64,000 nt of DNA from contig NZ_LT906438.1 in assembly GCF_900186955.1 (NCBI RefSeq), forward strand, positions 2,852,001 to 2,916,000, read 5' to 3'. The notes under the pieces were generated by a model. That model did no database searches and was not told where the DNA came from. It worked only from the letters and a program-made list of their open reading frames with translations. Below, piece by piece: positions 33,315 to 42,449 of this stretch (position 1 is the first letter of the stretch; each line of letters begins with the position of its first letter). The stretch is from Bacillus pumilus. Lineage in GTDB: Bacteria; Bacillota; Bacilli; Bacillales; Bacillaceae. Position numbers and translations under genes: made by a program.

Positions 33315-33875
33315 CTATTTCGCCCCTTTCGGTTTCTCAAGTACGCCTTCATCGATCAGCCACGCAAGCCCAATCGCAGCCGCATCCGATTCATCAAAGT
33401 TGGCGAAGGTTCCGTCGTAGCCTGTTATCCGTCTTACGCCCGCCTCTACTTCGTCCTTTTCTGCGTTGCCCGATCCGGCGACCAATGACTTAACGCGCGT
33501 CGCGGATATGCCGAGATCTTCCGTCTTTTTGCCCGGCTTCTTGTATTTATCGAACGTCAGCCCGAATCGTGACGTCGCTCTTTCACACGCGTTCCAAGCG
33601 CTGAGTACCGGATAGTTAGACCGTGACGTCTTGCCCGCAAAGTCTTCGCGAACCACGTAATCAAAGCCGGCGGTTCCGACATGCTTATCGAGAAACAGCA
33701 TCGCCCATCCTTCGATAACCTCCGCTCGGTGCGCATGTGATCGGCTCGTATTCGGCTTGACGTGGCTTAGCGCCTTGATGATCGGCTTACCTTTGCGGAC
33801 TTCTATGATCGCGACGCCCGGACAGGTCATCGACGTGTCAAACGCAAGGCATCGGATAGGCTTGGCGGCGGTCAT
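33315..33875 (-). CDS. RuvC-like Holliday junction resolvase
   Basis: About 186 residues with an RNase H-like fold: first Asp in LAFDTSMTCPGVAII, Glu in VVREDF, and the C-terminal acidic pair in DESDAAAIGLAWL, the RuvC-type catalytic set. It would resolve recombination or replication branches before packaging. The ATG at 33875 overlaps the preceding stop. Confidence 0.8.
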   Translation of the reverse strand: MTAAKPIRCLAFDTSMTCPGVAIIEVRKGKPIIKALSHVKPNTSRSHAHRAEVIEGWAMLFLDKHVGTAGFDYVVREDFAGKTSRSNYPVLSAWNACERATSRFGLTFDKYKKPGKKTEDLGISATRVKSLVAGSGNAEKDEVEAGVRRITGYDGTFANFDESDAAAIGLAWLIDEGVLEKPKGAK

Positions 33876-34072
33876 CCGAACCACCGGAAGAATTCGATTT
33901 TCTCCGTCTTTAACGCTTCTGCTGCAAGTTTATCCGGGCTATCCGCGCCTTTTGCGATTGCCGTTAATACCTCGGAATACAATTCGGACTCCTTACAGTG
34001 TGCCGCCTCATCGTCGAAGGCTATTTGTCGGATAACTTCAACGCGTTCTCTAACTTCATCGACCGTCATCAA
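33872..34072 (-). CDS. Small hypothetical protein (66 aa)
   Basis: Acidic helical protein between the exonuclease and resolvase genes, overlapping both by four bases. No motif recognised. Confidence 0.6.
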   Translation of the reverse strand: MMTVDEVRERVEVIRQIAFDDEAAHCKESELYSEVLTAIAKGADSPDKLAAEALKTEKIEFFRWFG

Positions 34073-35118
34073 ACCGCCTCCCCTTCTCGGACTCTCTCAA
34101 TAAATGCGAGCGCCTCTGCATACTGCTGCTTCGTACTTGCGTAGGCTCCCGATTTACGCATCTGCGCCACCTTACCGCGAATCACCGTCATTTCATCGTC
34201 TGTCAGCGACTTAGCAATCGCAGTCTTGAAGTTGTTGAACGTCCATGCTCCGAGGTCTAGTTCGGGCGGCGTACCCGCATCGACCGCATTTCGGATATCT
34301 ACGAATCTATCAAGAATCGCGTCAATATCATGCGGCTTGATTTCGAGACCAAACGCTCGGATGTCCGGTGTCTTTTCAAATTCGCCTTCCGGATATACCC
34401 ACGACTTTTTAGACGCATTGACGTAAAGAATGACGTAATAATCAACGCCGTACATCGGTCCATAAGTCACGCATTGTGCGACGTGCTTCGGGTCCGGTTC
34501 TCGCATCGAATGCAGCGACGTCCTAGCCGCGGATGTCTGCTTCGACTTGATTTCGAGTCCAACGCGTAGGATTTCGCCGTCTGCCGTCACATAACGCATG
34601 ATGCCGTCGCAAGTTCCGTATAAGTAGAACGTCTGACCGCCGCGCTCGATCTTATGATTTCGTTTGGCAAAGTCCTCGAATACCGGCGTGCCATCTTCGT
34701 TGCGTTCGAAGTCAAACGGACATACACGACCCGTCTTTTTACCGAAGTGCTTCGCCATGAACAATATATCGCGCTGGATCATGTCGCCGATCGCCGTTCC
34801 TAAGCGCGTCCATCGTCCTTGATATGGCGGCTTTGATTCGACGTCTTTCGGGTCATTCAACGCCTTGTGGTACAATTCACGCGGACATGCGTTTGCTGCC
34901 GATGGTGAGAAATACGGGCGCTTCGGGAATACGTTTGGCGCTTCCGAATACCACCGGTGAATATCCGCATCTAGTTGGTTATCCCACGTCTCGGGCAACG
35001 AGTGCCATTCGTTAAGATATGATACGAGTTCATCTGCGATTGACTGCGCAAATGAAGGTTCCGAAGATCCGCCGTTACTAAGTAGTTGAGCCGCTAATTT
35101 TCGTTTGTCTGCCGTCAA
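34069..35118 (-). CDS. PD-(D/E)XK exonuclease, RecB/Cas4-like
   Basis: A 349-residue nuclease. The core motif is CDGIM then VGLEIKSKQ (about 188-206), with a QCVTYGPMYG helix following, as in RecB/Cas4-type phage exonucleases. The four Cys of a Cas4 iron-sulfur cluster are not evident. Placed between the DnaQ-like exonuclease and resolvase, it fits recombination or end processing. Confidence 0.75.
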   Translation of the reverse strand: MTADKRKLAAQLLSNGGSSEPSFAQSIADELVSYLNEWHSLPETWDNQLDADIHRWYSEAPNVFPKRPYFSPSAANACPRELYHKALNDPKDVESKPPYQGRWTRLGTAIGDMIQRDILFMAKHFGKKTGRVCPFDFERNEDGTPVFEDFAKRNHKIERGGQTFYLYGTCDGIMRYVTADGEILRVGLEIKSKQTSAARTSLHSMREPDPKHVAQCVTYGPMYGVDYYVILYVNASKKSWVYPEGEFEKTPDIRAFGLEIKPHDIDAILDRFVDIRNAVDAGTPPELDLGAWTFNNFKTAIAKSLTDDEMTVIRGKVAQMRKSGAYASTKQQYAEALAFIERVREGEAV

Positions 35119-35841
35119 TTAATCACGTCCTTTCATATTGCGTTCGAGGATGGAACCGATCTTTAACGACATAGCTTCGTTATCCCTTAGCGCTTGGTAA
35201 ATACGCAGCAGATCCGCTTTAGACAGCGCAACCATCTGAACCTCCCAAACGATTGCGTGCTTGGGAACGAATTTCATCGGTCTGTCCGGCGCCTCCATAA
35301 CTACGTTCGCAAAGTCGTTATATTCATCGACTACTCGTGGTAAGTATCTACGGAATACTTCGATCGTTGCCTCTACGTCATTTAACGCGCGGTGATGACC
35401 GTCTAGCGAAATTCCAATTCGTTTGGTCACGTCCTTTAATGACGCTGATAACTCCGGTTCTACGAATCGTGCCATAGCTCTCGTACAATAGAAGCGTTCC
35501 GGCTCGATGTCACCACGACTAATGAACGAAAGATCAAACGGTGCATTCTGCGCAACGACGATAGCGTCTCCGATGAAGTTTTGTAATTCGTCCAGCGCGT
35601 CCCATTCTTCCGGGGCGTCTTCGAGGTCTTCTTCCGTGATTCCGGTTAAATTCGTAATGAATTCGGGTAGATCGCGACCTTCTTCTAATGCGACCATCGT
35701 ATGAAAACGGCTTACCTCTTCGAATTCACGCACCCGACCGCCAAGTCGAATTTTAATTGCGCCAATTTCGATAATCTGATCCTTCTTATGATCGAGTCCC
35801 GTCGTTTCTAAATCGAGTACAACGTATGTTTGTGGAATCAT
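35119..35841 (-). CDS. DnaQ-like 3'-5' exonuclease
   Basis: A 240-residue DEDDh exonuclease: DLETTGL at residues 9-15, the middle Asp in NAPFDLSFI, and HHRALNDVEAT near 148. About 60 further residues follow the nuclease domain. It overlaps the DNA polymerase stop by one base. Proofreading or RNA-primer removal beside the polymerase is likely. Confidence 0.85.
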   Translation of the reverse strand: MIPQTYVVLDLETTGLDHKKDQIIEIGAIKIRLGGRVREFEEVSRFHTMVALEEGRDLPEFITNLTGITEEDLEDAPEEWDALDELQNFIGDAIVVAQNAPFDLSFISRGDIEPERFYCTRAMARFVEPELSASLKDVTKRIGISLDGHHRALNDVEATIEVFRRYLPRVVDEYNDFANVVMEAPDRPMKFVPKHAIVWEVQMVALSKADLLRIYQALRDNEAMSLKIGSILERNMKGRD

Positions 35842-38075
35842 TAAACCGCCCCTTTTCCTTGCCAGCCTTCGCCGACAATCCGTTTTTGTTTTTCGTAATC
35901 ATCCTCGTTAGGGTAGTCATCACGGCTCACTTCACCGCTGAAGAATTCGCTTATCTTCAAACCCTCGCCCCATCTTCGGCTTATCTCGATGTCCGTCTTA
36001 TTCGGTATGTTTCCGAACACGTACGTATTGACCATGACGTCCTCGAAGTCTTTTACGTCTTGCTGCGTAAGTGTATCCGGCACTAATAAAAGCGCCTCGT
36101 CATGAACCACGCACCATAAGCGCCATTCTCCACGTCCTTCAGCCGTCTTTCTATCGCATAACTCTTGCAGCGCAATCATGGTCGCCTTTGTTTGAATCGC
36201 GGCCGAGCCTTGAACGCGGGCATTCGTTGACTGCGTAAAGACCGCTGAGTAGTGCCCTTTTGCGCTCCGATCTTTTGCGTCAGGAAGGCGCCGTTTTCGC
36301 TGTAAATGGTCCATCCAAACGAAGCCGTGTTTCTTGACGAACTTCTGATTCGATTCGACCCATTCTTTAACGACCGGAAATCTCTCGAAGAAACTGTCGA
36401 GGAACTTTTGTGCCTCGTGCTTTTCAACGCCGATCGCATCTTTTAGCATGTTCGCGCCGCCCCCGTAAGCAACCGCAAGCATAATAACCTTCGCCTGTTT
36501 ACGGTAGACAGACCCATCTCCGCATTCTTCGATCGGCTTACCGAACACTTCTGCCGCGATAGATGCGTATAAATCGTCGCCGCGGAAATAGTTATCGACT
36601 AGCTTCGGGTCTTGCGTAAAGTACGCCAGGCATCGGTATTCTTGTTGGCTCCAGTCACCGCCTAGTATTGCGTAGCCTTCGGGCGCAACGAATAATTTAC
36701 GAGCCTTCTTCGGCTGGTTCTGTAGGTTGACGCCCGTTCCGCCGGAACTGAACCGGCCCGTCTTCGCTCCATTCGGATTGAAGTTCGTGTATAACTTGCC
36801 GGTCTTTTGATCGATTAGCTCCGGCAATGCGTTGATATACGTTGAATAAAGCTTAAAGCTGTCTTTATATTCGAGTAGCTTCTTAACTACCGGATACTTT
36901 TTCGCAAGTGGTTTAAGTACCTTCTTCGCATCGGTTGACGCTAGTGATTCGCCCGTTACCCGTTCAAGGGCCGGCTTTAACTGCGCCGGAGAGTTTATGT
37001 TGACGTCGCCTAGTTCTTCGATTAGCTCATCGTATAAACGGTCTAAGCCGCTTTTTAATTCGCGTCCATATTCCTCGGCGTAATCTAAATCAATATCGAA
37101 GCCGGTAGTCTCCATCTGCTGAACTACGCTGATCAACGGAACCTCTACCGTCTCGTAATAACGCAGTACTTCCGGCATTTTTGCGAGATGCTCCCGCTGG
37201 AAGTTTCGTAGCTTAAGCGTCACGTCACCGTCTTTAGCTGCATAGGCAAGCGCGATTTCTAAATCGTCTACTTCGTCAAAGCCGATCTTTCCGAACAGGT
37301 CACCGTAGGTACTCGACTCGATGCGCAAGTATTTTGTGACAAGGTTCTTAAGAGCAAATGACGGCTCGTTTTCGTTTAGAAGTCGCATAGCTTCCTGTGT
37401 ATCCCACGTAAGTCCGCGCAGCTTAATTCCTTCGCGATCAAGCATATGAATATCGAACTTAGCGTTATGGGCGAGTTTGCCGACGGTCGGGTCTTCGTAG
37501 AAAGGTCGTAGAGTTTCGTTTACTAAATCTCGGCTTAATTGCGGTAGGATAGTTTTATGTCGCGTTGGAATATAAGCGTGTACGTCCGCTTTGATCGCCG
37601 TGATCACATGGCCGACGATATAATCGTTCCACACGTCAACGCCGGTCGTTTCTACGTCAAATACGATTTCTTCTTCGTTTTCAAGTAGCGCCACAAACTC
37701 GGCCAGCCGCTTTTCATCCGTGATCAGCCAGTAATTCTCCGGCGTTTCCTCGACCATTTTACGTAACTTATCTTCGCGGTTCTGCGCTTGCACCGTTTTC
37801 CAAAGACGCAGCGCTTCCGCCTTGCTGAATTTCTTCGGCTTGCCGGCTTTATTAACGCAGTCAGAAGGATCGCGCGCCAAGCGTCCGTCCTCCATAGCCG
37901 CCTTGACTTCGTCTAATTTCTGCCGGTCTGAATCGCTAAGTTTACTCGCGTAGATGCGACGCCATGCATCCTCGATTGGCTCGACGGCGTTGGCCGCTTG
38001 CTTACGTTTGGCAACGTCGGCCGCCGGCGCCGCCTTATGTCCATTTACGTTTAGTTTTAACGGCTTGATTTCCAC
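35841..38075 (-). CDS. DNA polymerase, family A, with 3'-5' exonuclease
   Basis: About 744 residues. Exonuclease domain with FDVETTG and HNAKFDIHML, then polymerase motifs A (GGDWSQQEYRC), B (RKQAKVIMLAVAYG) and C (VHDEALL). The first roughly 100 residues are a basic leader. I choose the GTG at 38075, seven bases after AAAGGAGG; an ATG 45 bases earlier lacks a site. This is the phage replicase. Confidence 0.92.
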   Translation of the reverse strand: MEIKPLKLNVNGHKAAPAADVAKRKQAANAVEPIEDAWRRIYASKLSDSDRQKLDEVKAAMEDGRLARDPSDCVNKAGKPKKFSKAEALRLWKTVQAQNREDKLRKMVEETPENYWLITDEKRLAEFVALLENEEEIVFDVETTGVDVWNDYIVGHVITAIKADVHAYIPTRHKTILPQLSRDLVNETLRPFYEDPTVGKLAHNAKFDIHMLDREGIKLRGLTWDTQEAMRLLNENEPSFALKNLVTKYLRIESSTYGDLFGKIGFDEVDDLEIALAYAAKDGDVTLKLRNFQREHLAKMPEVLRYYETVEVPLISVVQQMETTGFDIDLDYAEEYGRELKSGLDRLYDELIEELGDVNINSPAQLKPALERVTGESLASTDAKKVLKPLAKKYPVVKKLLEYKDSFKLYSTYINALPELIDQKTGKLYTNFNPNGAKTGRFSSGGTGVNLQNQPKKARKLFVAPEGYAILGGDWSQQEYRCLAYFTQDPKLVDNYFRGDDLYASIAAEVFGKPIEECGDGSVYRKQAKVIMLAVAYGGGANMLKDAIGVEKHEAQKFLDSFFERFPVVKEWVESNQKFVKKHGFVWMDHLQRKRRLPDAKDRSAKGHYSAVFTQSTNARVQGSAAIQTKATMIALQELCDRKTAEGRGEWRLWCVVHDEALLLVPDTLTQQDVKDFEDVMVNTYVFGNIPNKTDIEISRRWGEGLKISEFFSGEVSRDDYPNEDDYEKQKRIVGEGWQGKGAV

Positions 38076-38095
38076 GTCGCGTCCTCCTTTCTTCG

Positions 38096-38266
38096 TTAAA
38101 AGTCGATTTCGTCCGTCCACTTCCGCCTGTGTGCCGCCTCATTGTCCGCGTAAAACTCCGACCAGCAGTCGCCGTCGCAACAATACACATCGTATAGTGA
38201 GTCGTAAACGGCGGACTGGCCTTCGTTAATGGGCGCTTGGCAGGCGGCGCATTTAGCTGCGGTCAA
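38096..38266 (-). CDS. Small Cys-rich protein (56 aa)
   Basis: TTG at 38266 with GAGG upstream, overlapping the end of the previous gene. Six Cys in a CAAC...CC...C pattern near the N-terminus and centre suggest a zinc-binding fold. Lies just before the polymerase. Confidence 0.55.
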   Translation of the reverse strand: MTAAKCAACQAPINEGQSAVYDSLYDVYCCDGDCWSEFYADNEAAHRRKWTDEIDF

Positions 38267-38996
38267 AACGTGCCTCGACCGGAGTGACTAGCGTGATTCG
38301 ATCTTTCTCTAAATAAAACACGTTATTAAACCCGCCCTTATCAACTGCCGCCACACGTACTAATCCGCCTTTGTCCTCGCCAACTTTCCCGAACCCCTTA
38401 TTCGCAAACCATTCCGGATCATCATACGCAACAATATCGTCTTTCCGATACTCGTCAACTTTGCGTCCGATCTTCGCCCATTTCGCTTCGACAGAGTGTT
38501 TTGCTTCCGCTTCTTTGACGGCTGCGACTTCGTCTTCGGTTGCGAGGACTAATTCGGATTCACGCATCCAAACGGTTTCTCCAACAAACTCTCCGTTCTG
38601 AACCTTGCACTGAAACGGACGGTACTTTTTGTCATCGATCAAAACCTTAACGAAGTCTCCCTGAGCAACTTTCCATTCTTTAGCACAATCGATCACCTTC
38701 GCATAATCTCCGACTTTTAGGCGGGCATGCTTCTTGTGAAATGGAATGTAATCTTCTCGGGAAAGGGCGTTTAGATCGCCTTCATCGTCATAAAAATAAG
38801 CGTCTCCATCGCGATCAACCTCGTTGATTATATAAAACGCTCCGGCTGTTATATCGTGACACCCTTCCTTGGACATTAATAAACCGCCAACCTCCGCGTC
38901 TCTCTCAACGCGTTCATACTCCGCACCTTCATACGACACTTTCGTAATCTCTCCGCCCACCATATCGAGCGTCTTTACGCCTTTTAATGCCGCCAT
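38253..38996 (-). CDS. Hypothetical protein with repeated SH3-like beta module
   Basis: A 247-residue protein containing three beta modules, with a pattern like Y-x-R-V-x-R-x-A-E-V-G-x-L and KVGDYAKVID. Related modules occur in the proteins at 20289 and 48571. An intervening helix (about 158-178) separates the modules. Function unknown. Confidence 0.6.
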   Translation of the reverse strand: MAALKGVKTLDMVGGEITKVSYEGAEYERVERDAEVGGLLMSKEGCHDITAGAFYIINEVDRDGDAYFYDDEGDLNALSREDYIPFHKKHARLKVGDYAKVIDCAKEWKVAQGDFVKVLIDDKKYRPFQCKVQNGEFVGETVWMRESELVLATEDEVAAVKEAEAKHSVEAKWAKIGRKVDEYRKDDIVAYDDPEWFANKGFGKVGEDKGGLVRVAAVDKGGFNNVFYLEKDRITLVTPVEARFDRS

Positions 38997-39036
38997 CTAT
39001 TCGTCCTCCTTTTATTGACCGTCCGACCCGATAAGG

Positions 39037-39471
39037 TCAAACCGCCTCCGCTTCGTTTTCAATCGCCGCCAAGAAATCGCGATCTAAATTAAGTTTAAGT
39101 TCGACCCATTCCCGCTTACCTTCGTTTCGCTTCGGCATCCAATAGTCCGTAATGCCGCGGCACTCGAACATGTACGCTTTGGTTACGTCGGCTTCGATTA
39201 GCACGCCGATAAAATAGTCCGTGTCGGCTTTCGTGTACGGTTTGCCGGTGTTCTTGCGCCCACTAACTGTTAAAGTATCACGCTTCTTCCTGCGATCACG
39301 AATCGTCTTTACTTGAAACCGCTTGATCTCGCCGCTAAACGGATCGGCTGCGAGAATATCATAAGGCTCTTCGGTTTCCGGCTTGCTGACGCCTGACCAG
39401 CCGGCCGCCATTAAGGCAGCTCGGGCGATCATTTCGGCGAACTTGCCGATCGTTTCTTCTTTGTGCGCCAT
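39037..39471 (-). CDS. PD-(D/E)XK nuclease-like protein
   Basis: A 144-residue protein with EEPYDILAAD then RFQVKTI (about 35-57), the D...QxK core of the small PD-(D/E)XK family often linked to mobile introns and phage repair. No partner intron is adjacent. Probably a nuclease; the substrate is unknown. Confidence 0.65.
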   Translation of the reverse strand: MAHKEETIGKFAEMIARAALMAAGWSGVSKPETEEPYDILAADPFSGEIKRFQVKTIRDRRKKRDTLTVSGRKNTGKPYTKADTDYFIGVLIEADVTKAYMFECRGITDYWMPKRNEGKREWVELKLNLDRDFLAAIENEAEAV

Positions 39472-39726
39472 CTATTCGTCCTCCTTCGTGATATGCCCGG
39501 CTAAAATATCGCTAATAGATTCCGCAACTTCAACGTCGTTTGTCATTAACTGACGCGCATTATTCGCTATTTTCTCACCGTAAACTGCCTCGATGAGTCT
39601 CCACACGGTCGAAGTTGCTGCTTCGTAAATTGACGCCTTAATAACAATCAATTCCGCCAACGAAACTTCTACGGTGACCTTCTTCGATAAATCTAACGTC
39701 TGCGATTCCGTTTTAATTTCTCGCAT
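39472..39726 (-). CDS. Hypothetical protein (84 aa)
   Basis: Beta-strand start then two helices, acidic end. Directly upstream of the nuclease-like gene. No family recognised. Confidence 0.55.
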   Translation of the reverse strand: MREIKTESQTLDLSKKVTVEVSLAELIVIKASIYEAATSTVWRLIEAVYGEKIANNARQLMTNDVEVAESISDILAGHITKEDE

Positions 39727-39739
39727 CTATGCGTCCTCC

Positions 39740-40519
39740 TTAGAATCCGAGGTTTTCTTCGGCTGGTAGTTCGTCGTCTGCTGCCGTCTGAGATCCGCCG
39801 CCAAGCGATTCGCCAATTAACGCTAGGTCAAAGCCTGCCGCGACTAGATTTTCGAGCATTTCCTTTTCGTCAGCTTCGTAAATTAAGCCGTCAAATAAAG
39901 ACATGTCGAACTCTTTGCCGTCTTGCGCTGCGAAATGCTTGCGTTCCACTTCCGTCAAATCCTCTTCCATATCGATAAGAGGCGTTAGCGAAACGACTGT
40001 ACTCGTTCCTGAGCCGGACTTCTCTAACTCAAACGCGATACGACCGAGCTTCTTCTCTTGTTTCTTAATGACCGCATGAACAGTCGTAGCCTGCGGCTTA
40101 GAAAGATCGACGATGATTGGCTCGCCAGTTTCGAGGTTGATAAATCCTAGCGCATAACGTTCTTTTACGCGATATTTAGCCGCTTCTTGCTTAGCCGCTT
40201 CTTCCGCTTTAGCATCTCCGCGATCATCAGCCGCTTTCTTTTGGTCTTGATAATACTTCCATGCGCGATCCCATGACGTTAGGTTCGACTCAGGAAAGCC
40301 GTTCTTATTTAGCGTGCTTGGATTAGCCGCCGAGAACGAATTTACCTTCTTATAGATTCCGTATGAGAAGAAGCGAATCAGATCGAACGCACTCATTACG
40401 CGTACCTTATAAACCGTGCCCGTCTTAAAGCTCGCAAACTCAGCGCTATTACCGCCATTACCTTCATTTGTTGCGTTCAATGCGTTTAGAGCGTCAGCTC
40501 CGCTAGTGTACTTTGTCAT
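39740..40519 (-). CDS. Single-stranded DNA-binding-like protein
   Basis: About 259 residues with a GGAGG site seven bases before the ATG at 40519. A central beta-rich domain with aromatics, an interrupting charged helix (about 95-125), and an acidic C-terminal tail ending in Phe (EENLGF), as in SSB tails that recruit partners. The frame is open upstream to 40663 but that part is not protein-like. Called from layout and replication-gene context. Confidence 0.6.
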   Translation of the reverse strand: MTKYTSGADALNALNATNEGNGGNSAEFASFKTGTVYKVRVMSAFDLIRFFSYGIYKKVNSFSAANPSTLNKNGFPESNLTSWDRAWKYYQDQKKAADDRGDAKAEEAAKQEAAKYRVKERYALGFINLETGEPIIVDLSKPQATTVHAVIKKQEKKLGRIAFELEKSGSGTSTVVSLTPLIDMEEDLTEVERKHFAAQDGKEFDMSLFDGLIYEADEKEMLENLVAAGFDLALIGESLGGGSQTAADDELPAEENLGF

Positions 40520-40659
40520 CCGATTACCTCCGTTAATTTGTTTTAGGGTTTGACCCTCGCAAAACACCGGTATCTGCGCCCGAGACGCCGCCAGCGCACG
40601 GCATAGCGACGCGACAGTTTTACTTAACGAACGCCCCGGTATTCTCCGAGCGTCGGCGG

Positions 40660-40776
40660 TCATCCGCCGCCTTTATTCCGTCTCTCTTCGCTCACTAGCG
40701 ACCAATACATGCCGCCGATAATGAAGGTCGAGATTGTGCCGACGAATGCGAAATACATTAAGAAGTCGTCAAACAT
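40660..40776 (-). CDS. Single-helix membrane peptide (38 aa)
   Basis: ATG at 40776 with GGAG upstream, overlapping the end of the previous gene. One membrane helix (about residues 7-24) and a charged tail ending GGG. No family. Confidence 0.5.
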   Translation of the reverse strand: MFDDFLMYFAFVGTISTFIIGGMYWSLVSEERRNKGGG

Positions 40777-41293
40777 ACGCGGCAACTCCTCTCGCATAGC
40801 GCGTTACTTGGCGCTTGATTTCGAGAGATTCGGTAGGCAGTTCATCGACGCGCATTTGAACGGCATTGATTCGGGCTTGTAGCGCCATTCTTTTAGCTTT
40901 CGATCGAGTACGTTGGAGTTCTTCGGCTAACCAGCGTAGCTCTTCGTCTAATTCAGCCGAAAATGATTCGTATTGACTAATCGTTTCAGTTGCGTTTTTC
41001 TTTATGACTTCATAAGCGTCGATAAGTAAGCGCTTGGCGATCGACCCGGCGTTGTCTTTTTCCTTATAAACGGTAATAACGACGTTTGTGTCTACCGCAA
41101 AATGAATAACTACGCCTTTACTCGCGTACATGCGAGCCTCTTTGCCGGATTCATCTACAGTGATTCCGAGATACTGAGCGTGTTCCATTTTCTGCGCGAT
41201 CCAATTACGTGCGGCATAATGATTATCGATGCCAAATCGGGTTTTAAATCGCTGCTTCGCGTGGTGGGTTATGGTTATTTCGGAAGGTTTCAT
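40769..41293 (-). CDS. Hypothetical phage protein
   Basis: A 174-residue protein with an alpha/beta first half (THHAKQRFKTRFGI, then VVIHFAVDTNVVITVY) and a long C-terminal coiled coil. The first half recalls small nuclease or toxin-like folds, but no catalytic set can be named. Overlaps both neighbours. Confidence 0.55.
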   Translation of the reverse strand: MKPSEITITHHAKQRFKTRFGIDNHYAARNWIAQKMEHAQYLGITVDESGKEARMYASKGVVIHFAVDTNVVITVYKEKDNAGSIAKRLLIDAYEVIKKNATETISQYESFSAELDEELRWLAEELQRTRSKAKRMALQARINAVQMRVDELPTESLEIKRQVTRYARGVAAYV

Positions 41294-41433
41294 CCGACGC
41301 GCACCGCCTTGATCGAAGTCGGTCGGTAATAGTCCGCCGGATCATCCTCGCGATATAACGCGCCTTCGTATTGTAATTCCGTTAATTTTTGGATGTTTAC
41401 TACGGGTGGGAAATCGTTTGTAGGTTGTTTCAT
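41290..41433 (-). CDS. Small hypothetical protein (47 aa)
   Basis: ATG at 41433 with AAGGAGG upstream, ATGA overlap with the next gene. Pro-rich start, Tyr-rich end. First gene of the unit containing the ssDNA-binding-like protein. Confidence 0.6.
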   Translation of the reverse strand: MKQPTNDFPPVVNIQKLTELQYEGALYREDDPADYYRPTSIKAVRVG

Positions 41434-41567
41434 AGTACGTTAGCCTCCTTAATTTTTAGGTAAAACGTACTAGACGGAGGGTTGTTCGCATGGTGTTCGC
41501 TTGAAATTCGATTCTCAATCGATTATCATTAAAATACGTAGCGAAGCCCTCGTGCCTAGATACGTGA

Positions 41568-42098
41568 TTATGCTGTTAGTTCGCGCTGGCAGTGTAAACG
41601 GAAACGTCGGATGAACTTGCGATGTGCTTCGAAATTTCCTCCTAAACGTTGCGTCAACAACGTGGAGATTTCGGTCATATTCGTACATCCTTCGCTCCAA
41701 CATCTAAGTATTAATTCTTTGCGAAGATCGCCTTGCGTCAACAGGGCGGTCTTTTCTTTTAGTAAAACTTCGCCTTCGACGTCCGTCAAAACGTCTTGAG
41801 GCTCCCACGAGACATTACCATCATCTCGCATTCCTTCTATAGATAAAGCCGCTTCTTTTCGTGAAGCCTTCAGATACTTATTTCGTTCCCTTACGATAAT
41901 GCGCTGGATCAACGCTTTCTTATCACGACCATTCCCTTCATAGCGCTCCAACCAGTAGCCTATCGAGTTTAAGCACCGCTGCTCGAACGATGTTTGGTCG
42001 GGAACTAAGTGTGCGATTCGTTGCGATTCTCTTTGTACATACGGAATCGCTCCGTAATCTGCGGCCATCTGAAGTCTATTAAATTTTTCTTTATTCAA
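41568..42098 (-). CDS. Sigma factor-like regulator
   Basis: About 176 residues. A helical N-terminal part resembles sigma region 2, and the C-terminal third carries a possible region-4-like HTH (NMTEISTLLTQRLGGNFEAH). I choose the TTG at 42098, seven bases after GGGAGGAG. Promoter-like element B lies just upstream, so it may control itself and other copies of the element. It is the next gene downstream of aimP. Confidence 0.6.
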   Translation of the reverse strand: MNKEKFNRLQMAADYGAIPYVQRESQRIAHLVPDQTSFEQRCLNSIGYWLERYEGNGRDKKALIQRIIVRERNKYLKASRKEAALSIEGMRDDGNVSWEPQDVLTDVEGEVLLKEKTALLTQGDLRKELILRCWSEGCTNMTEISTLLTQRLGGNFEAHRKFIRRFRLHCQRELTA

Positions 42099-42120
42099 GT
42101 TTTTCTCCTCCCGTCCCTTA

Positions 42121-42161
42121 CACTTATACAGTCGCATATGGTCTGTTAGAATCGGGACATT
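42121..42161 (-). promoter_or_regulatory. Conserved 41-bp promoter-like element, copy B
   Basis: Minus strand begins AATGTCCCGATTCT and ends ATGCGACTGTATAAGTG. It sits between the aimP terminator and the sigma-like gene. TTACACT at its downstream edge matches part of the inverted repeat at 45196-45262. Confidence 0.7.
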
Positions 42162-42224
42162 TGATATAAAGTTTTTTATATTTTTTCTTCCATGTCCATA
42201 TATTAGCATCTAGGGAGGAGAAGT

Positions 42225-42368
42225 TTGTGGTTTTTGGATAATCTTAGTTTTTTAGACTTTTCCGAAAAATATCATAAAAAAAGACAAAAGAAAAAGGCCA
42301 GTTGGCCCGTTCTTTTATCCACCTACTTTTATTGCGCTTGTCTGTATTGGTGTATTTTCATCCGCTAA
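42225..42368 (+). CDS. Possible antisense small protein (47 aa)
   Basis: TTG at 42225 has GGGAGGAG seven bases upstream. The peptide begins with aromatic and Leu residues, then a run of Lys and Arg, then Cys/Tyr/Trp-rich residues. Its last third is antisense to aimP. Promoter evidence is weak, so it may be chance. Confidence 0.3.
   Translation: MWFLDNLSFLDFSEKYHKKRQKKKASWPVLLSTYFYCACLYWCIFIR
42290..42309 (-). terminator. Terminator after aimP
   Basis: Minus-strand GGGCC AACT GGCC followed by TTTTT, directly after the aimP stop. If read through, transcription would pass into the region where aimX-like RNA is found in other arbitrium phages. Confidence 0.6.
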
Positions 42369-42449
42369 ATCTTTTGTGGATCCTTCGGTATTAAGAAGCG
42401 AAAGAACTAATGCCCCTAAAACAAAACCCGTTAATAAAATCTTTTTCAT
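42315..42449 (-). CDS. aimP: Arbitrium signal precursor AimP (44 aa)
   Basis: ATG at 42449 with GGGAGC eight bases upstream, overlapping the end of aimR. N-terminal KKILLTGFVLGALVLSLL is a secretion signal; the charged pro-region ends in AIKVGG, the predicted mature hexapeptide, analogous to SAIRGA of phi3T and GMPRGA of SPbeta. Exported, cut outside, and re-imported by the host oligopeptide permease in the known systems. Confidence 0.85.
   Translation of the reverse strand: MKKILLTGFVLGALVLSLLNTEGSTKDLADENTPIQTSAIKVGG

Noticed and set aside
40520..40663. 48-codon N-terminal extension of the ssDNA-binding-like protein
   Set aside because: The open frame upstream of 40519 is low in protein-like pattern and the GGAGG site favours the later ATG.
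41515..41703. 62-codon minus-strand frame overlapping the end of the sigma-like gene
   Set aside because: Shadow frame inside a better-supported gene; no start site.
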